Source: Micromonospora sp. H61 (GTDB taxonomy: Bacteria > Actinomycetota > Actinomycetes > Mycobacteriales > Micromonosporaceae). From it: 64,000 nt of DNA. Position 1 is the stretch's first letter. Each line of letters begins with the position of its first letter. The notes beneath the pieces are model-generated. The model did not search any database, was not told the DNA's origin, and worked only from the letters and a program-made list of their open reading frames with translations. The stretch lies in contig NZ_JAGPXY010000021.1 in the NCBI RefSeq assembly GCF_018070325.1, positions 1 through 64,000 on the forward strand, given 5' to 3'. Positions 33,807 through 43,134 of this stretch are shown one piece after another. A program made the position numbers and the translations under genes.

Positions 33807-35111
33807 ATGGGCGACGGCCCGGTGGACCCGCGACGTCGGGTGCCCCGTACGGACACGCTGCTCGCCGACCCGGTGCTGGCCGCCGCCACCGTGACCCTCG
33901 GCCGGGAGCGGGTCAAGGCGATCGTCTCCCACGCGCAGGGCCGCGCCCGCCGCGGTGAGCTCAAACCCGACGAGGTACGCGACGCGGCGGTCGCCGCGTT
34001 GCCCACGCCCGGCCCCCGGGTGGTGCTCAACGCCACCGGTGTCGTGCTGCACACCAACCTGGGCCGGGCGCCGTTGTCGTCCGCCGCGGTCGCCGCGGTG
34101 GTGGCCGCCGCCGGGCACACCGACGTCGAGTTGGACCTGGCCACCGGCCGGCGGGCCCGCCGCGGCCGGGGCGCGCTCGACGCGCTGGCCGCCGCGGTGC
34201 CCGACGCGGGCGCCGTGCACGTGGTCAACAACGGTGCCGCCGCGCTGGTGCTGGCCGCCACCGCGTTGGCCGCCGGCCGGGAGATCGTGGTCAGCCGGGG
34301 CGAGCTGGTCGAGATCGGCGACGGTTTCCGCCTGCCCGACCTGCTGGAGAGCACCGGCGCGCGGCTGCGCGAGGTGGGCACCACCAACCGCACCACCCTC
34401 GCGGACTACGCCGCCGCGCTCGGCCCGCAGACCGGCTTCGTGCTCAAGGTGCACCCGTCGAACTTCCGGGTCACCGGCTTCACCTCCGCCGTCGGGGTAC
34501 GGCAACTGGCCACGCTCGGGATGCCGGTGGTCGCGGACATCGGCTCCGGGCTGCTCGGCGCGGACGCGCTGCTGCCCGACGAACCGGACGCGGCCAGCAC
34601 CCTGCGCGCGGGCGCCGCGCTGGTCACCGCCAGCGGCGACAAGCTGCTCGGTGGGCCGCAGGCGGGGCTGTTGCTGGGTGACGTCGAGGTGATCGAGCGG
34701 TTGCGTCGGCATCCACTGGCGCGGGCGCTGCGGGTGGACAAACTCACCCTGGCCGCGCTGGCCGCCACCCTGAACCAACCGGACACTCCGACCCGGGTGG
34801 CGCTGCACACCGACCCGGGTGCCCTGCGGGAACGGGTGGAGCGGCTGCGGGACCGGCTCGGCGCGGACGGCCGCAAGGCGGAGGTGGTGCCGGCCGTCGC
34901 GGTGGTCGGTGGGGGCGGCGCCCCCGGGGTGGAGTTGGACTCGTGGGCGTTGAGCCTGCCCGAGCGGTACGCGGCGCCGCTGCGCACCGGTGACCCGCCG
35001 GTCCTCGGCCGGGTGGTGCGCGGCCGGCTCCTGCTCGACCTGCGCTGTGTGCCCGCCGACGCGGACGAGGCCGTCCGCGAGGCAGTGCTGCGCGTACCCG
35101 GCGAGGACTGA
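33807..35111 (+). CDS. selA: L-seryl-tRNA(Sec) selenium transferase
   Basis: 434 residues from ATG 33807 (AGGAG 8 bases upstream); GTG 33804 is an equally possible start. This PLP enzyme turns Ser-tRNA(Sec) into Sec-tRNA(Sec) using selenophosphate. Visible marks are LNATGVVLHTNLGRAPL, the VVADIGSGLL metal/PLP region and the PLP lysine (residue 279) in TASGDKLLGGPQAG. Full length compared with bacterial SelA. Its stop is 2 bases before selB. selD, which makes selenophosphate, is not in the window. Confidence 0.95.
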   Translation: MGDGPVDPRRRVPRTDTLLADPVLAAATVTLGRERVKAIVSHAQGRARRGELKPDEVRDAAVAALPTPGPRVVLNATGVVLHTNLGRAPLSSAAVAAVVAAAGHTDVELDLATGRRARRGRGALDALAAAVPDAGAVHVVNNGAAALVLAATALAAGREIVVSRGELVEIGDGFRLPDLLESTGARLREVGTTNRTTLADYAAALGPQTGFVLKVHPSNFRVTGFTSAVGVRQLATLGMPVVADIGSGLLGADALLPDEPDAASTLRAGAALVTASGDKLLGGPQAGLLLGDVEVIERLRRHPLARALRVDKLTLAALAATLNQPDTPTRVALHTDPGALRERVERLRDRLGADGRKAEVVPAVAVVGGGGAPGVELDSWALSLPERYAAPLRTGDPPVLGRVVRGRLLLDLRCVPADADEAVREAVLRVPGED

Positions 35112-35113
35112 GC

Positions 35114-36898
35114 GTGTTCGTCGTCGCGACCGCCGGGCACGTCGACCACGGCAAGTCGACACTGGTCCGGGCGTTGACCGGGATGGAGCCCGACCGGTGG
35201 GCCGAGGAACGCCGCCGGGGGATGACGATCGACCTGGGTTTCGCCTGGACGACGCTGCCGTCCGGCGGCACCGTCGCCTTCGTCGACGTACCCGGGCACG
35301 AGCGGTTCGTGCCGAACATGCTCGCCGGGGTCGGCCCGGTCCCGGCGGCGCTGATCGTGGTGGCCGCCGACGAGGGCTGGATGCCGCAGTCCGCCGAGCA
35401 CCTGGCCGCGCTCGACGCGCTCGGCGTCGCGTACGGCCTGCTGGCGGTGACCCGCGCGGATCTCGCCGATCCGGGGCCGGCGACGGCCCGCGCCCGCGCC
35501 GAGATCGCCGAGACCAGCCTCGGCGCGGTGCCGGCGGTGGCGGTCAGCGGCCTGACCGGTGCCGGCCTGCCGCAGCTGCGGGCCGCCCTGGGCCGGCTCG
35601 CCGCCCAACTGCCCGCGCCGGTGGTGGACGACCCGGTCCGGCTGTGGGTGGACCGCAGCTTCACAGTGCGGGGCAGCGGCACCGTCGTCACCGGCACCCT
35701 CGGCGCCGGGCGGCTGCGGGTGGGCGACGAACTGGAGTTGGCCGGCGCCGACGAACCGGTCCGGGTCCGTGGCCTGCACTCTCTCGGCGAGGCCCGACCG
35801 GAGGCGGCGGCGGTCGCCCGGGTGGCGGTCAACCTGCGCGGTACGCCCCGCGACCGGCTCGGCCGGGGCGACGCGTTGCTCACCCCGGGCCGGTTTCACC
35901 ACACCGACCTGGTCGACGTCCGGCTCGCCGGCGACCCGGCAGCCGACCTGCCGGCCACCCTCACCCTGCACGTCGGCTCGGCGGCGGTGCCGGTACGGGT
36001 GCGTCCGCTCGGTCCGGACACCGTCCGGCTGCGGTTGGCCCGCCCGCTGCCGTTGCTGGTGGGTGACCGGGCGCTGTTGCGCGACCCCGGCCGCCACCAC
36101 GTCAGCGGCGGGGTGCGGGTGCTGGATGTGGCACCTCCACCGCTGGGCCGACGGGGTGCTGCCGCCGCCCGCGCCCAGGTCCTGGCCGAGCTTGACGGTC
36201 GACCCGACCTGGTGGGGGAGCTGCGCCGTCGCCGGTTGATCCGGGCCGGCGCGTTGATCCGGATGGGTGTGCCGGTGCACGCCGAGGCGGTGCAAGACGG
36301 GCCGGCGTACGCCGAGGCGGTGGCCGGTGACTGGCTGGCCGACCCCGCACACTGGCGGCGGCTCGGTGAGCAGCTGACCGAGGAGGTCGCCCGGCACGCG
36401 CGGGAACACCCGTTGGAGCCCGGGATGCCGGTGGACGCGCTGCGTCAGCGCCTCGCCCTGCCCGACCGGGTGCTGGTCGAGGCGCTGGTCCGGCCGCCGC
36501 TGCGGATCCACGCCGGTCGGGTCGGGGCGGCGGGCGCCGACGCGCTGCCCGAACCGGTGGCCCTGGCCGTGCAACGGGTCCGCGCCGAGTACGGCGACCG
36601 GCCGTTCCGCGCCCCTGAGGCGGACCGCCTCGTCGACCTGGGTCTGGGCCCCCGGGAGATCGGCGCCGCGGTGCGGGCCGGCGCCCTGCTGCGGCTGGCC
36701 GACAACGTGGTGCTGCTGCCCGATGCGCTCGACGACGCGGTCCGCGTGTTGGCCGGGTTGCCGCAGCCGTTCACCCTGTCGGCGGCCCGGCAGGCGTTGG
36801 ACACCACCCGCCGGGTGGCGGTGCCCCTGCTGGAGTTGCTGGACCGGCGGGGCGCTACCCGCCGACTGCCCGACGACGCCCGGATCGTCGTCAGCTGA
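35114..36898 (+). CDS. selB: Selenocysteine-specific elongation factor
   Basis: 594 residues from GTG 35114. The GTPase domain has GHVDHGKST (G1), DVPGHERFV (G3) and VTRADL (G4, in place of NKxD), followed by beta-barrel domains II and III. The C-terminal third (about 370-594) carries the winged-helix repeats that bind the SECIS hairpin. It delivers Sec-tRNA(Sec) to the ribosome at the fdhA UGA. The conserved order selA-selB behind the selenoprotein operon makes the cassette self-contained apart from selD. Confidence 0.95.
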   Translation: MFVVATAGHVDHGKSTLVRALTGMEPDRWAEERRRGMTIDLGFAWTTLPSGGTVAFVDVPGHERFVPNMLAGVGPVPAALIVVAADEGWMPQSAEHLAALDALGVAYGLLAVTRADLADPGPATARARAEIAETSLGAVPAVAVSGLTGAGLPQLRAALGRLAAQLPAPVVDDPVRLWVDRSFTVRGSGTVVTGTLGAGRLRVGDELELAGADEPVRVRGLHSLGEARPEAAAVARVAVNLRGTPRDRLGRGDALLTPGRFHHTDLVDVRLAGDPAADLPATLTLHVGSAAVPVRVRPLGPDTVRLRLARPLPLLVGDRALLRDPGRHHVSGGVRVLDVAPPPLGRRGAAAARAQVLAELDGRPDLVGELRRRRLIRAGALIRMGVPVHAEAVQDGPAYAEAVAGDWLADPAHWRRLGEQLTEEVARHAREHPLEPGMPVDALRQRLALPDRVLVEALVRPPLRIHAGRVGAAGADALPEPVALAVQRVRAEYGDRPFRAPEADRLVDLGLGPREIGAAVRAGALLRLADNVVLLPDALDDAVRVLAGLPQPFTLSAARQALDTTRRVAVPLLELLDRRGATRRLPDDARIVVS

Positions 36899-36922
36899 GC
36901 GCCGCGACCTGGCCAACCACTT

Positions 36923-37963
36923 TCAGTCCAGGTCGGACATGTCCAGCACGAAGCGGTAGCGGACGTCGTTTCGCCGGAGGCGGTCGAGTGCCGTGCCCAC
37001 CTGCGCCGAGGTGAGTACCTCGATGTCGGCGGTGACGCCGTTGTCGGCGCAGAACTGGAGCATCTCAGCTGTCGAGCGGCGGCCGCCGCTTCCGGCGGAG
37101 CTGAGCTTCTTGCGGCCGACAAGCAGGTCGGTGGTGTCGACGGTCACCGGACCCAGGAATCCGAGCAGGCTGAGGGTGCCGTCCATCGCCACCAGCTTCA
37201 GATACGGGGCGAGGTCGTGCGGTGCGGAGATGGTGTCGATGAGGAGGTCGAAGGTGTCGCGGGCCGCAGCCATCCCCCGGGGATCGGTGGAGTCGACGAA
37301 GTTGTCTGCGCCGAGCCGGTGGGCGTCGTCCCGCTTGTCCTGGGTACGGCTGATCACGGTCGTGGTAGCGCCGAGTGCCACGGCCATCTTGACCGCGAGG
37401 TGGCCCAGGCCGCCGAGTCCGGCCACGGCGACCCGAGTGCCTGGGCCGACGCGATGGGAGCGCAAGGGCTCCCAGACGGTGACGCCGGCGCACAGCAGCG
37501 GGGCGGTTGCGGCCGGGTCGAGGCCGGCGGGGAGCGGGTAGGCGAAGGTGTTCCGCACGACGTATTCGCGGGAGAAGCCACCCAGGGTCGTCGACCCGTC
37601 CTGCCGGTCTCTGCCGCCGTAGGTCAGAGTCGGGAAGGAGTGGCAGAAGTTCTCCTGTCCGGCTACGCACATGGCGCAGGTGCCGCAGGAGTCGACGATG
37701 TTGCCCACCGCGACGCTCTCGCCGATCGAGAAGTTGGTCACCTCGGGGCCGGTGCCGGTCACCACGCCGGTGAATTCGTGACCCGGCACCAGGGGTGCGT
37801 TGGTGTGCTGGTCGTAGTCGTGCAGGGCGTGCAGGTCGCTGTGGCAGACGCCGCAGTAGTCGATCCGCACCGCGATGTCGTCTGGGCGTAGGTCACGGCG
37901 CTCGATCGGGGTACGCCGCAGCGCCGTCGGGCCGGTAGCTCGCCATCCAATGGTCCTTCGCAT
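36923..37963 (-). CDS. Zinc-dependent NADP alcohol dehydrogenase (cinnamyl-alcohol/YahK type)
   Basis: 346 residues from ATG 37963, with AAAGGAG 6 bases upstream. Catalytic zinc ligands are seen in CGVCHSDLH and GHEFTGVV; the structural zinc cysteines are in DSCGTCAMCVAGQENFC. The Rossmann motif is VAGLGGLGHLAVKMA. The sequence places it in the CAD/YahK group, which reduces aldehydes to alcohols with NADPH. It is divergent from a TetR gene with inverted repeats between, so aldehyde-responsive control by that regulator is likely. It converges with selB. Confidence 0.9.
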   Translation of the reverse strand: MRRTIGWRATGPTALRRTPIERRDLRPDDIAVRIDYCGVCHSDLHALHDYDQHTNAPLVPGHEFTGVVTGTGPEVTNFSIGESVAVGNIVDSCGTCAMCVAGQENFCHSFPTLTYGGRDRQDGSTTLGGFSREYVVRNTFAYPLPAGLDPAATAPLLCAGVTVWEPLRSHRVGPGTRVAVAGLGGLGHLAVKMAVALGATTTVISRTQDKRDDAHRLGADNFVDSTDPRGMAAARDTFDLLIDTISAPHDLAPYLKLVAMDGTLSLLGFLGPVTVDTTDLLVGRKKLSSAGSGGRRSTAEMLQFCADNGVTADIEVLTSAQVGTALDRLRRNDVRYRFVLDMSDLD

Positions 37964-37978
37964 GATCGACTCCTTTAA

Positions 37979-37996
37979 ACAGACTGTTCGGTCTGT
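37979..37996. promoter_or_regulatory. Inverted repeat (operator 1) at the adh/tetR divergent region
   Basis: ACAGAC (37979-37984) and GTCTGT (37991-37996) flank TGTTCG, directly upstream of the ribosome site of the dehydrogenase gene. Placement favours repression of that gene by the TetR protein. Confidence 0.55.
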
Positions 37997-38020
37997 CTTA
38001 GCCTAGGTCGGACGGCGAGC

Positions 38021-38050
38021 CCTAGCAAACCAACCGTTCTGTTTGCTAGG
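38021..38050. promoter_or_regulatory. Perfect 10-bp inverted repeat (operator 2) before tetR
   Basis: CCTAGCAAAC (38021-38030) and GTTTGCTAGG (38041-38050) form a perfect inverted repeat with a 10-base centre that itself holds AACCGTTCT. It ends at the ribosome site GGGAG of tetR, so binding would block tetR transcription (autoregulation). Confidence 0.65.
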
Positions 38051-38058
38051 GTGGGAGC

Positions 38059-38699
<641 letters not shown>

Positions 38700-38715
38700 C
38701 GCGACCGATCCGGTG

Positions 38716-38744
38716 CTGACACGCTTGCGCCGCGATGCGACGCT
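38716..38744 (+). promoter_or_regulatory. Candidate promoter with leaderless start
   Basis: CTGACA (38716-38721) and GACGCT (38739-38744) are 17 bases apart, and the ATG at 38751 lies where transcription would begin. No ribosome site is present before that ATG, in agreement with a leaderless mRNA. Confidence 0.35.
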
Positions 38745-38750
38745 GGGCTG

Positions 38751-39491
38751 ATGGTCGAGGTGTCCCCGTCTCGGTCGCAACCCTCGCGCGGCCAGTGGCG
38801 TGTCGTCGTCCCGGCGGCGCTGCGTTGGGGGCTGCCGGTGTTGTGGGTGCTGTGGGCCGGTCTGGCGTGGTGGGTGGAGCCCCACGAGTCGACCAGAGCC
38901 CAGCTCGATCGGGATCTCGCGGCTGGCCGGGTGGTGACCTATCAACGGGCGAATGGCTGGGCCGGCGACGACGCCTACTGGGGAAGTCGACCTGAGCTAC
39001 GGCCCGCCGAGCAGGGTTGGATGATCGCGTGGACGCTGCCGAGCGGTCAGACCCGGTACGCCCCCGTCCAACCGCCCGAACCGCAGTCGTACCCCGCTGA
39101 GCCGGGCCGGTCGGCGCACATCGGCCTGGATGCGCGGCTCGCCGCCGTAGCCGACCCGTGGCACGCCGGCGACGACACCGCGCACCGGATCGCGAACACC
39201 GCGGGCCTGCTCGCCGGTGTGTTGACTCTGCTCTGGCTGGGCCGGTTGATCGGCGGCGCGCCACCGCTGGCCGGTACCCGATGGTTCTGGTTCTGGATCG
39301 GGCTGCTGCCTTTCGGCACGGGTGTGCTCGCCTGGACGTACCGGGAGCTCTGGCGGCCCCCGCCAGCACCGGTCCCCGACCGGGGCTCGGGCTGGCGTGG
39401 CTTCGGTTGGTTGGTCCTCGCCGGAATCGGGATCGGCCTGCTTGTGTCGGTGGCCCGTTGGCTGCTCGGCAGCACGGCGGTGCCCGGCTAA
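38751..39491 (+). CDS. Hypothetical membrane protein (three or four helices)
   Basis: 246 residues. A helix at about 26-42 (WGLPVLWVLWAGLAWWV) is followed by an extracytoplasmic-looking segment (45-145), then helices around 152-170, 182-196 and 222-240. The middle segment contains YQRANGWAGDDAYWGS and is rich in Trp and Pro. I do not recognise the family. A small gene follows 18 bases later and may be in the same unit. Confidence 0.6.
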   Translation: MVEVSPSRSQPSRGQWRVVVPAALRWGLPVLWVLWAGLAWWVEPHESTRAQLDRDLAAGRVVTYQRANGWAGDDAYWGSRPELRPAEQGWMIAWTLPSGQTRYAPVQPPEPQSYPAEPGRSAHIGLDARLAAVADPWHAGDDTAHRIANTAGLLAGVLTLLWLGRLIGGAPPLAGTRWFWFWIGLLPFGTGVLAWTYRELWRPPPAPVPDRGSGWRGFGWLVLAGIGIGLLVSVARWLLGSTAVPG

Positions 39492-39509
39492 CCGGCCCCC
39501 GAGGCGGCG

Positions 39510-39728
39510 ATGGTCACCTACGGTGACGCCATGGACCCTTCGGCGGTCTGGCGGGACCGGCAGCACCGGTGGCGGATCGAGGCGTACCGCGCGCCGGACC
39601 TGCGCTTCGCCATCTACGCCACCAACGGCCCCACCGAGTCGGTGCCGCTGTGGCTGTTCGGGATGTCGGCGCTGGCCCGGTGGCTGATGACCCACGCCAT
39701 CTCTCTGGACGACCTGGAGGTCGACTGA
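39510..39728 (+). CDS. Small hypothetical protein
   Basis: 72 residues from ATG 39510 (GAGG 5 bases upstream); ATG 39531 (MDPSAVWRDRQHRW) is an alternative. The protein has a basic/aromatic N terminus, an extended beta region (FAIYATNGPTESVPLWLFG) and a helical, acidic end (ALARWLMTHAISLDDLEVD). No family recognised. Confidence 0.5.
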   Translation: MVTYGDAMDPSAVWRDRQHRWRIEAYRAPDLRFAIYATNGPTESVPLWLFGMSALARWLMTHAISLDDLEVD

Positions 39729-39808
39729 GCGGGGGCGCGGTCGCGAACCGGGCCCGCGCCGCGCCCCGCTGCGGTTGAGTGACCTCAGACGGCGGACGGG
39801 GGTACGCG

Positions 39809-41086
39809 ATGGGCGGTCAGCTCGGGCAGTTGGCGTTGGTGGCCGTGCTGGTGCTGGTCAACGCCGCGCTCTCCGGCAGCGAGATGGCGCTGGTGACCCT
39901 GCGGGAGGGGCAGTTGCGGCGGCTGGGTCGGCGCAGCCGTGCCGGCGACCGGTTGGTGCAGCTGTCTCGCGACCCGAACCGTTACCTGGCCACGATTCAG
40001 CTCGGCATCACCCTGGCCGGGTTCCTGGCCTCGGCGGCGGCAGCGGTGTCGTTGGCCTCTCCGTTGGTCGGGCCGTTGGGTTTCCTCGGCGGGGCGGCGC
40101 GTCCCGCCGCGGTGCTGCTGGTGACGGTGCTGCTGACGTTCGTCACGCTGGTGCTCGGGGAGTTGGCCCCGAAGCGGCTGGCCATGCAGCGGGCCGAGCG
40201 TTGGGCGCTGCTGAGCGCCGGCCCGTTGGATCTGCTGGCTCGGCTGTCCCGGCCGGCGGTGTGGCTGCTCAGCCGGGCCACCGACGCGGTCGTGCGGCTC
40301 GCCGGTGGGGACCCGCGGGCGAACCGGGAGGAGACGACCGAGGAGGAGCTGCGGGAGATGCTGGCCAGCCAGCGCGGCCTGTCGGCCCAGCAGCGGGAGA
40401 TCCTGACCGGCGCGTTCGACATCGCCGGCCGGACGCTGCGGGAGATCCTGGTGGCCCGGCGGGAGGTGACCACGCTGCCGGCCGGTCTGGCCGCCGACGA
40501 GGGGGTCCGACAGTTGGCCGCCGCCGGCCGGTCCCGCGCTCCCGTCACCGGCCCCGGCGGCCTGGACGAGGTGCTCGGGGTGGTGCACATCCGCGACCTG
40601 GTGCGGGCCGGCACCGCCCCGGTGGGCGAGCGGGTCCGGGCGCCGCTGCTGTTGCCGGTGACCCTGCCGGTCGCCGACGCGATGCGTCAGCTGCGCCAGG
40701 AGCATCAGCAACTGGCCCTGGTGGTCGACGAGCACGGGGGCATCGACGGCATGGTCACCATGGAGGATCTGCTGGCCGAGGTGGTTGGCGAGTTGTACGA
40801 CGAGACCGACCGGGACGTGCGCGGGGTCGTCCGGGAACCGGACGGGTCGCTGCTGGTGCCCGGTGACTTTCCGCTGCACGACCTGCCCGACCTGGGGGTG
40901 CGGCTGAGCTTTCCGTTGTCCCGGGACTACACGACGGTGGCTGGTCTGGTGCTGGCCCGACTGCGGCACCTGCCGGACTCCCCGGGTGAGACGGTGCGGC
41001 TGCCCGGGCTGACCCTGCAGGTGGTGGAGGTCGCCGACCGGGCGGTGCGCAGGGTGCGGCTCTGCGGGTTCGTCACCGAGCGCTGA
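39809..41086 (+). CDS. CNNM/CorC-type membrane protein with CBS and transporter-associated domains
   Basis: About 425 residues from ATG 39809; a GTG at 39779 is possible but lacks a ribosome site. The N-terminal DUF21/CNNM membrane domain (1-185) has SGSEMALVTL, QLGITLAGFLAS and LGELAPKRLAM. A CBS pair follows (about 205-335, with VVDEHGGIDGMVTMEDLLAEVVGE), then a CorC/HlyC C-terminal domain (340-425). Relatives export or regulate Mg2+ or Co2+; the haemolysin label in databases is historical. The gene stands alone. Confidence 0.85.
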   Translation: MGGQLGQLALVAVLVLVNAALSGSEMALVTLREGQLRRLGRRSRAGDRLVQLSRDPNRYLATIQLGITLAGFLASAAAAVSLASPLVGPLGFLGGAARPAAVLLVTVLLTFVTLVLGELAPKRLAMQRAERWALLSAGPLDLLARLSRPAVWLLSRATDAVVRLAGGDPRANREETTEEELREMLASQRGLSAQQREILTGAFDIAGRTLREILVARREVTTLPAGLAADEGVRQLAAAGRSRAPVTGPGGLDEVLGVVHIRDLVRAGTAPVGERVRAPLLLPVTLPVADAMRQLRQEHQQLALVVDEHGGIDGMVTMEDLLAEVVGELYDETDRDVRGVVREPDGSLLVPGDFPLHDLPDLGVRLSFPLSRDYTTVAGLVLARLRHLPDSPGETVRLPGLTLQVVEVADRAVRRVRLCGFVTER

Positions 41087-41150
41087 GCCGTCACCCAGAA
41101 GACTGACAAAATGCCCAAATCGACAAAACGGGGAACGCGGTACGCCTACG

Positions 41151-41345
41151 GTGCCAGACGTGAAGGACCGAGGGTTGCGTACGTTCGTCACGGTGCTGGC
41201 CGGCCTCGCGGTGATCTACTTCGGCAGCGCCGGCCGCAGCCCCGAGGAGGGCCGTGGCATCTCCGGCGGGGTGGTGGTCCTGGCGTTGCTCGCCGCGCTG
41301 CTGGTGTGGCACCTGACCCGCCCGGGGGACAAGACGGTCAAGTGA
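41151..41345 (+). CDS. Small two-helix membrane protein
   Basis: 64 residues from GTG 41151, or 61 from GTG 41160, which lies about 7 bases after a TACGGT -10-like box and could be leaderless. Two short hydrophobic helices (LRTFVTVLAGLAVIYFG and GGVVVLALLAALLVWHL) are joined by a charged Gly/Ser loop. The function is unknown. Confidence 0.5.
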   Translation: MPDVKDRGLRTFVTVLAGLAVIYFGSAGRSPEEGRGISGGVVVLALLAALLVWHLTRPGDKTVK

Positions 41346-41350
41346 GCGCC

Positions 41351-42001
41351 TCAGCGGGCGGCGACGCGGGTGACCTCACCGGCGGACTCCTCACCCAGCG
41401 CCACCCGCACCAGCGCTGACGCGAGCCGGCCGAAGTCCGGTTCGTCGACCAGACCGGCGAGCCGGTCCGGGGACCCCGGCAGACCCAGCCGCTTCGCCCC
41501 GGCCAGGGCCCGACGGTCGGCGTACGGGCGCACGTCCGACCAGACCGTCTGCGCCTCGCGCAGGTAGATGTCCGCGCCGGTGGGGCCGATGCCGGGGAAC
41601 TCGGTGAGCCGCCGCCGCAACCCGGTCGGGTCGCCCTGGGCCTCCCGGTGCAGGCGTCGCAGGTCACCGTGCCAACGGTCCAGGCACAGCCGGGCGCCGG
41701 TGCCGAGCATGGTGGCGGTCCGCTCGTCGTAGCGGCGGTAGTGGCCCCGGCCCAGCGCGTCGACGCGCTCCTGCCAACTGGCCGCCTCCATGGCCTGTGG
41801 AGTGCGGTAGCCGGCGGCGAACAGCTCCCGCGCGGCGTCCACCGCCACGCACGCGCGGATCCGGGTGCTCAGCAACGTGGTCAGCACCAGCAGCTGATAC
41901 AGCGGCCCCGGCCGGTCGGAGAGCCGGATGCCGGCCTCCTCCGCGTACGTGCGGCCACGCCGGTCGAGCAGCACCCGCACCACAGTTCGATCATTGCCCA
42001 C
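41351..42001 (-). CDS. HhH-GPD DNA glycosylase / endonuclease III-like protein
   Basis: 216 residues. The helix-hairpin-helix is FPGIGPTGADIYL, and the following segment with DVRPYADRRAL contains the expected aspartate. The lysine that gives endonuclease III its lyase activity is replaced (PTGAD instead of RKTAN), and the four iron-sulfur cysteines are missing. It is therefore more like a monofunctional glycosylase. The N-terminal half (YQLLVLTTLLSTRIRACVAVDAA) is the usual all-helical region. The substrate base is unknown. Confidence 0.75.
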   Translation of the reverse strand: MGNDRTVVRVLLDRRGRTYAEEAGIRLSDRPGPLYQLLVLTTLLSTRIRACVAVDAARELFAAGYRTPQAMEAASWQERVDALGRGHYRRYDERTATMLGTGARLCLDRWHGDLRRLHREAQGDPTGLRRRLTEFPGIGPTGADIYLREAQTVWSDVRPYADRRALAGAKRLGLPGSPDRLAGLVDEPDFGRLASALVRVALGEESAGEVTRVAAR

Positions 42002-42136
42002 CCCGTCGGGTTACCCACTTGGGGACTCGGTAGCCGTCGCACCGCTGACAGTGGCCGGAATGCCACCGGGGCGGGCGGGTATGCCGAGGCGTGGAGGCGG
42101 TCGATGCCGCCTGCCGTACCCGGAAGGGAGACACCC

Positions 42137-42340
42137 GTGGTCAATCCGCAGCAGGAAGAGTTCCGGCGCAACGCCAAGGGCGCCACCAGCCAGGACAGCA
42201 AGGGGCCCAAGCCGACCGGGCACCCGCTCAACAGTGGGACGTCGCGCGGGGACGCCGGTCGACCGGTGCCCAAGGGGCAGGTGTCGCCGTACGGCCCGGC
42301 CGGCGAGCCGGTGGCCGAGGACGACAGCGACACCCGCTGA
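42137..42340 (+). CDS. Small hydrophilic, probably disordered protein
   Basis: 67 residues from GTG 42137 with GAAGGGAG 6 bases upstream. Sequence is rich in Gly, Pro, Lys, Asp and Ser (QQEEFRRNAKGATSQDSKGP) with no hydrophobic core. It resembles small stress-associated hydrophilic proteins of actinomycetes, but no family can be named. Confidence 0.6.
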   Translation: MVNPQQEEFRRNAKGATSQDSKGPKPTGHPLNSGTSRGDAGRPVPKGQVSPYGPAGEPVAEDDSDTR

Positions 42341-42348
42341 CCGATGGG

Positions 42349-42825
42349 CTAGCGACCGCGGGCTGGCGGCCGCCGCAACCTGTTCCAGGTGGCGGCGGCC
42401 GCCAGTCCGTACGCGAGGTGCGGGATGATGTCGGAGATCCAGTCGGAGCGCCGCCACGTACGCGGGTCGCTGATCCCGAGCACGGTGATCGACCCGTCGG
42501 TCATGGTCATCACGCCCGCGCCGAGCAGACCGGTGGCCACCGGCAACGGCTGACGTCGACCACCGGCGTAGAGCGCGAACCCGACGCCCGCGGCGACGCC
42601 GAGCCCGTAACCGATCAGCGGCCCGAGGCCCGAGCGGCGGTTGGCCGCCCGGGCCCCGTTCCCCAGGTCCACGTGCGCGATCCCGGCCAGCCGGTCGACG
42701 GTCTCCTGGGGGACGTCGCTCTCCGGCCGTCCCCGTAGCGCCATGTCGAGGTAGCTGACCACGTTCAGCGCGGTGCTGCCGACGGCGCCCGCGATCGCGC
42801 CGTCGGCAACGTCGACAGTCCTCAC
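42349..42825 (-). CDS. Hypothetical membrane protein
   Basis: 158 residues from GTG 42825, coupled by GTGA overlap to the preceding small gene. Hydrophobic helices around 8-24, 68-88, 95-108 and 135-148 carry many glycines (LIGYGLGVAAGVGFALYAGG). No recognised motif. The family may be structural or stress-linked (inference from its neighbours). Confidence 0.65.
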   Translation of the reverse strand: MRTVDVADGAIAGAVGSTALNVVSYLDMALRGRPESDVPQETVDRLAGIAHVDLGNGARAANRRSGLGPLIGYGLGVAAGVGFALYAGGRRQPLPVATGLLGAGVMTMTDGSITVLGISDPRTWRRSDWISDIIPHLAYGLAAAATWNRLRRPPARGR

Positions 42826-43034
42826 TTCGGGTCGCCCGGTTCGCGCTCGCTCTTCGGGCCGTACGTCCGCTCACCGCGCACCACGCCCCGTTGACCGCGA
42901 TCCTCCTGGAGGATCCGGTTCGCGACCTGGTTGGCCTTGCCGTCGGGTACTCGACGCCCGGAGTCGTCGATCGCGTTGCGCAACCGCGCGCGCTGCTTGT
43001 CGTACGCGTTACTGCCCGGCCGTGGTCCTGGCAT
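42822..43034 (-). CDS. Small basic hydrophilic protein
   Basis: 70 residues from ATG 43034 (GAAGGAGG 5 bases upstream). It is highly charged: SNAYDKQRARLRNAIDDSGR and KANQVANRILQEDRGQ look like helices separated by loops; the end is disordered. It resembles small actinobacterial proteins with a Rho-N-like or plasmid-stabilisation-like helical pair, but the match is weak. Its stop overlaps the start of the next gene. Confidence 0.6.
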   Translation of the reverse strand: MPGPRPGSNAYDKQRARLRNAIDDSGRRVPDGKANQVANRILQEDRGQRGVVRGERTYGPKSEREPGDPK

Positions 43035-43134
43035 CTGTGCCTCCTTCGTCGGTCTGGGCACCTGGTGCTGCCCACCGTCCGCTGGGCGTACCGCGGCCGT
43101 CTACCCGTCTGGCGGCGGACCAACCCCGGCGCCG

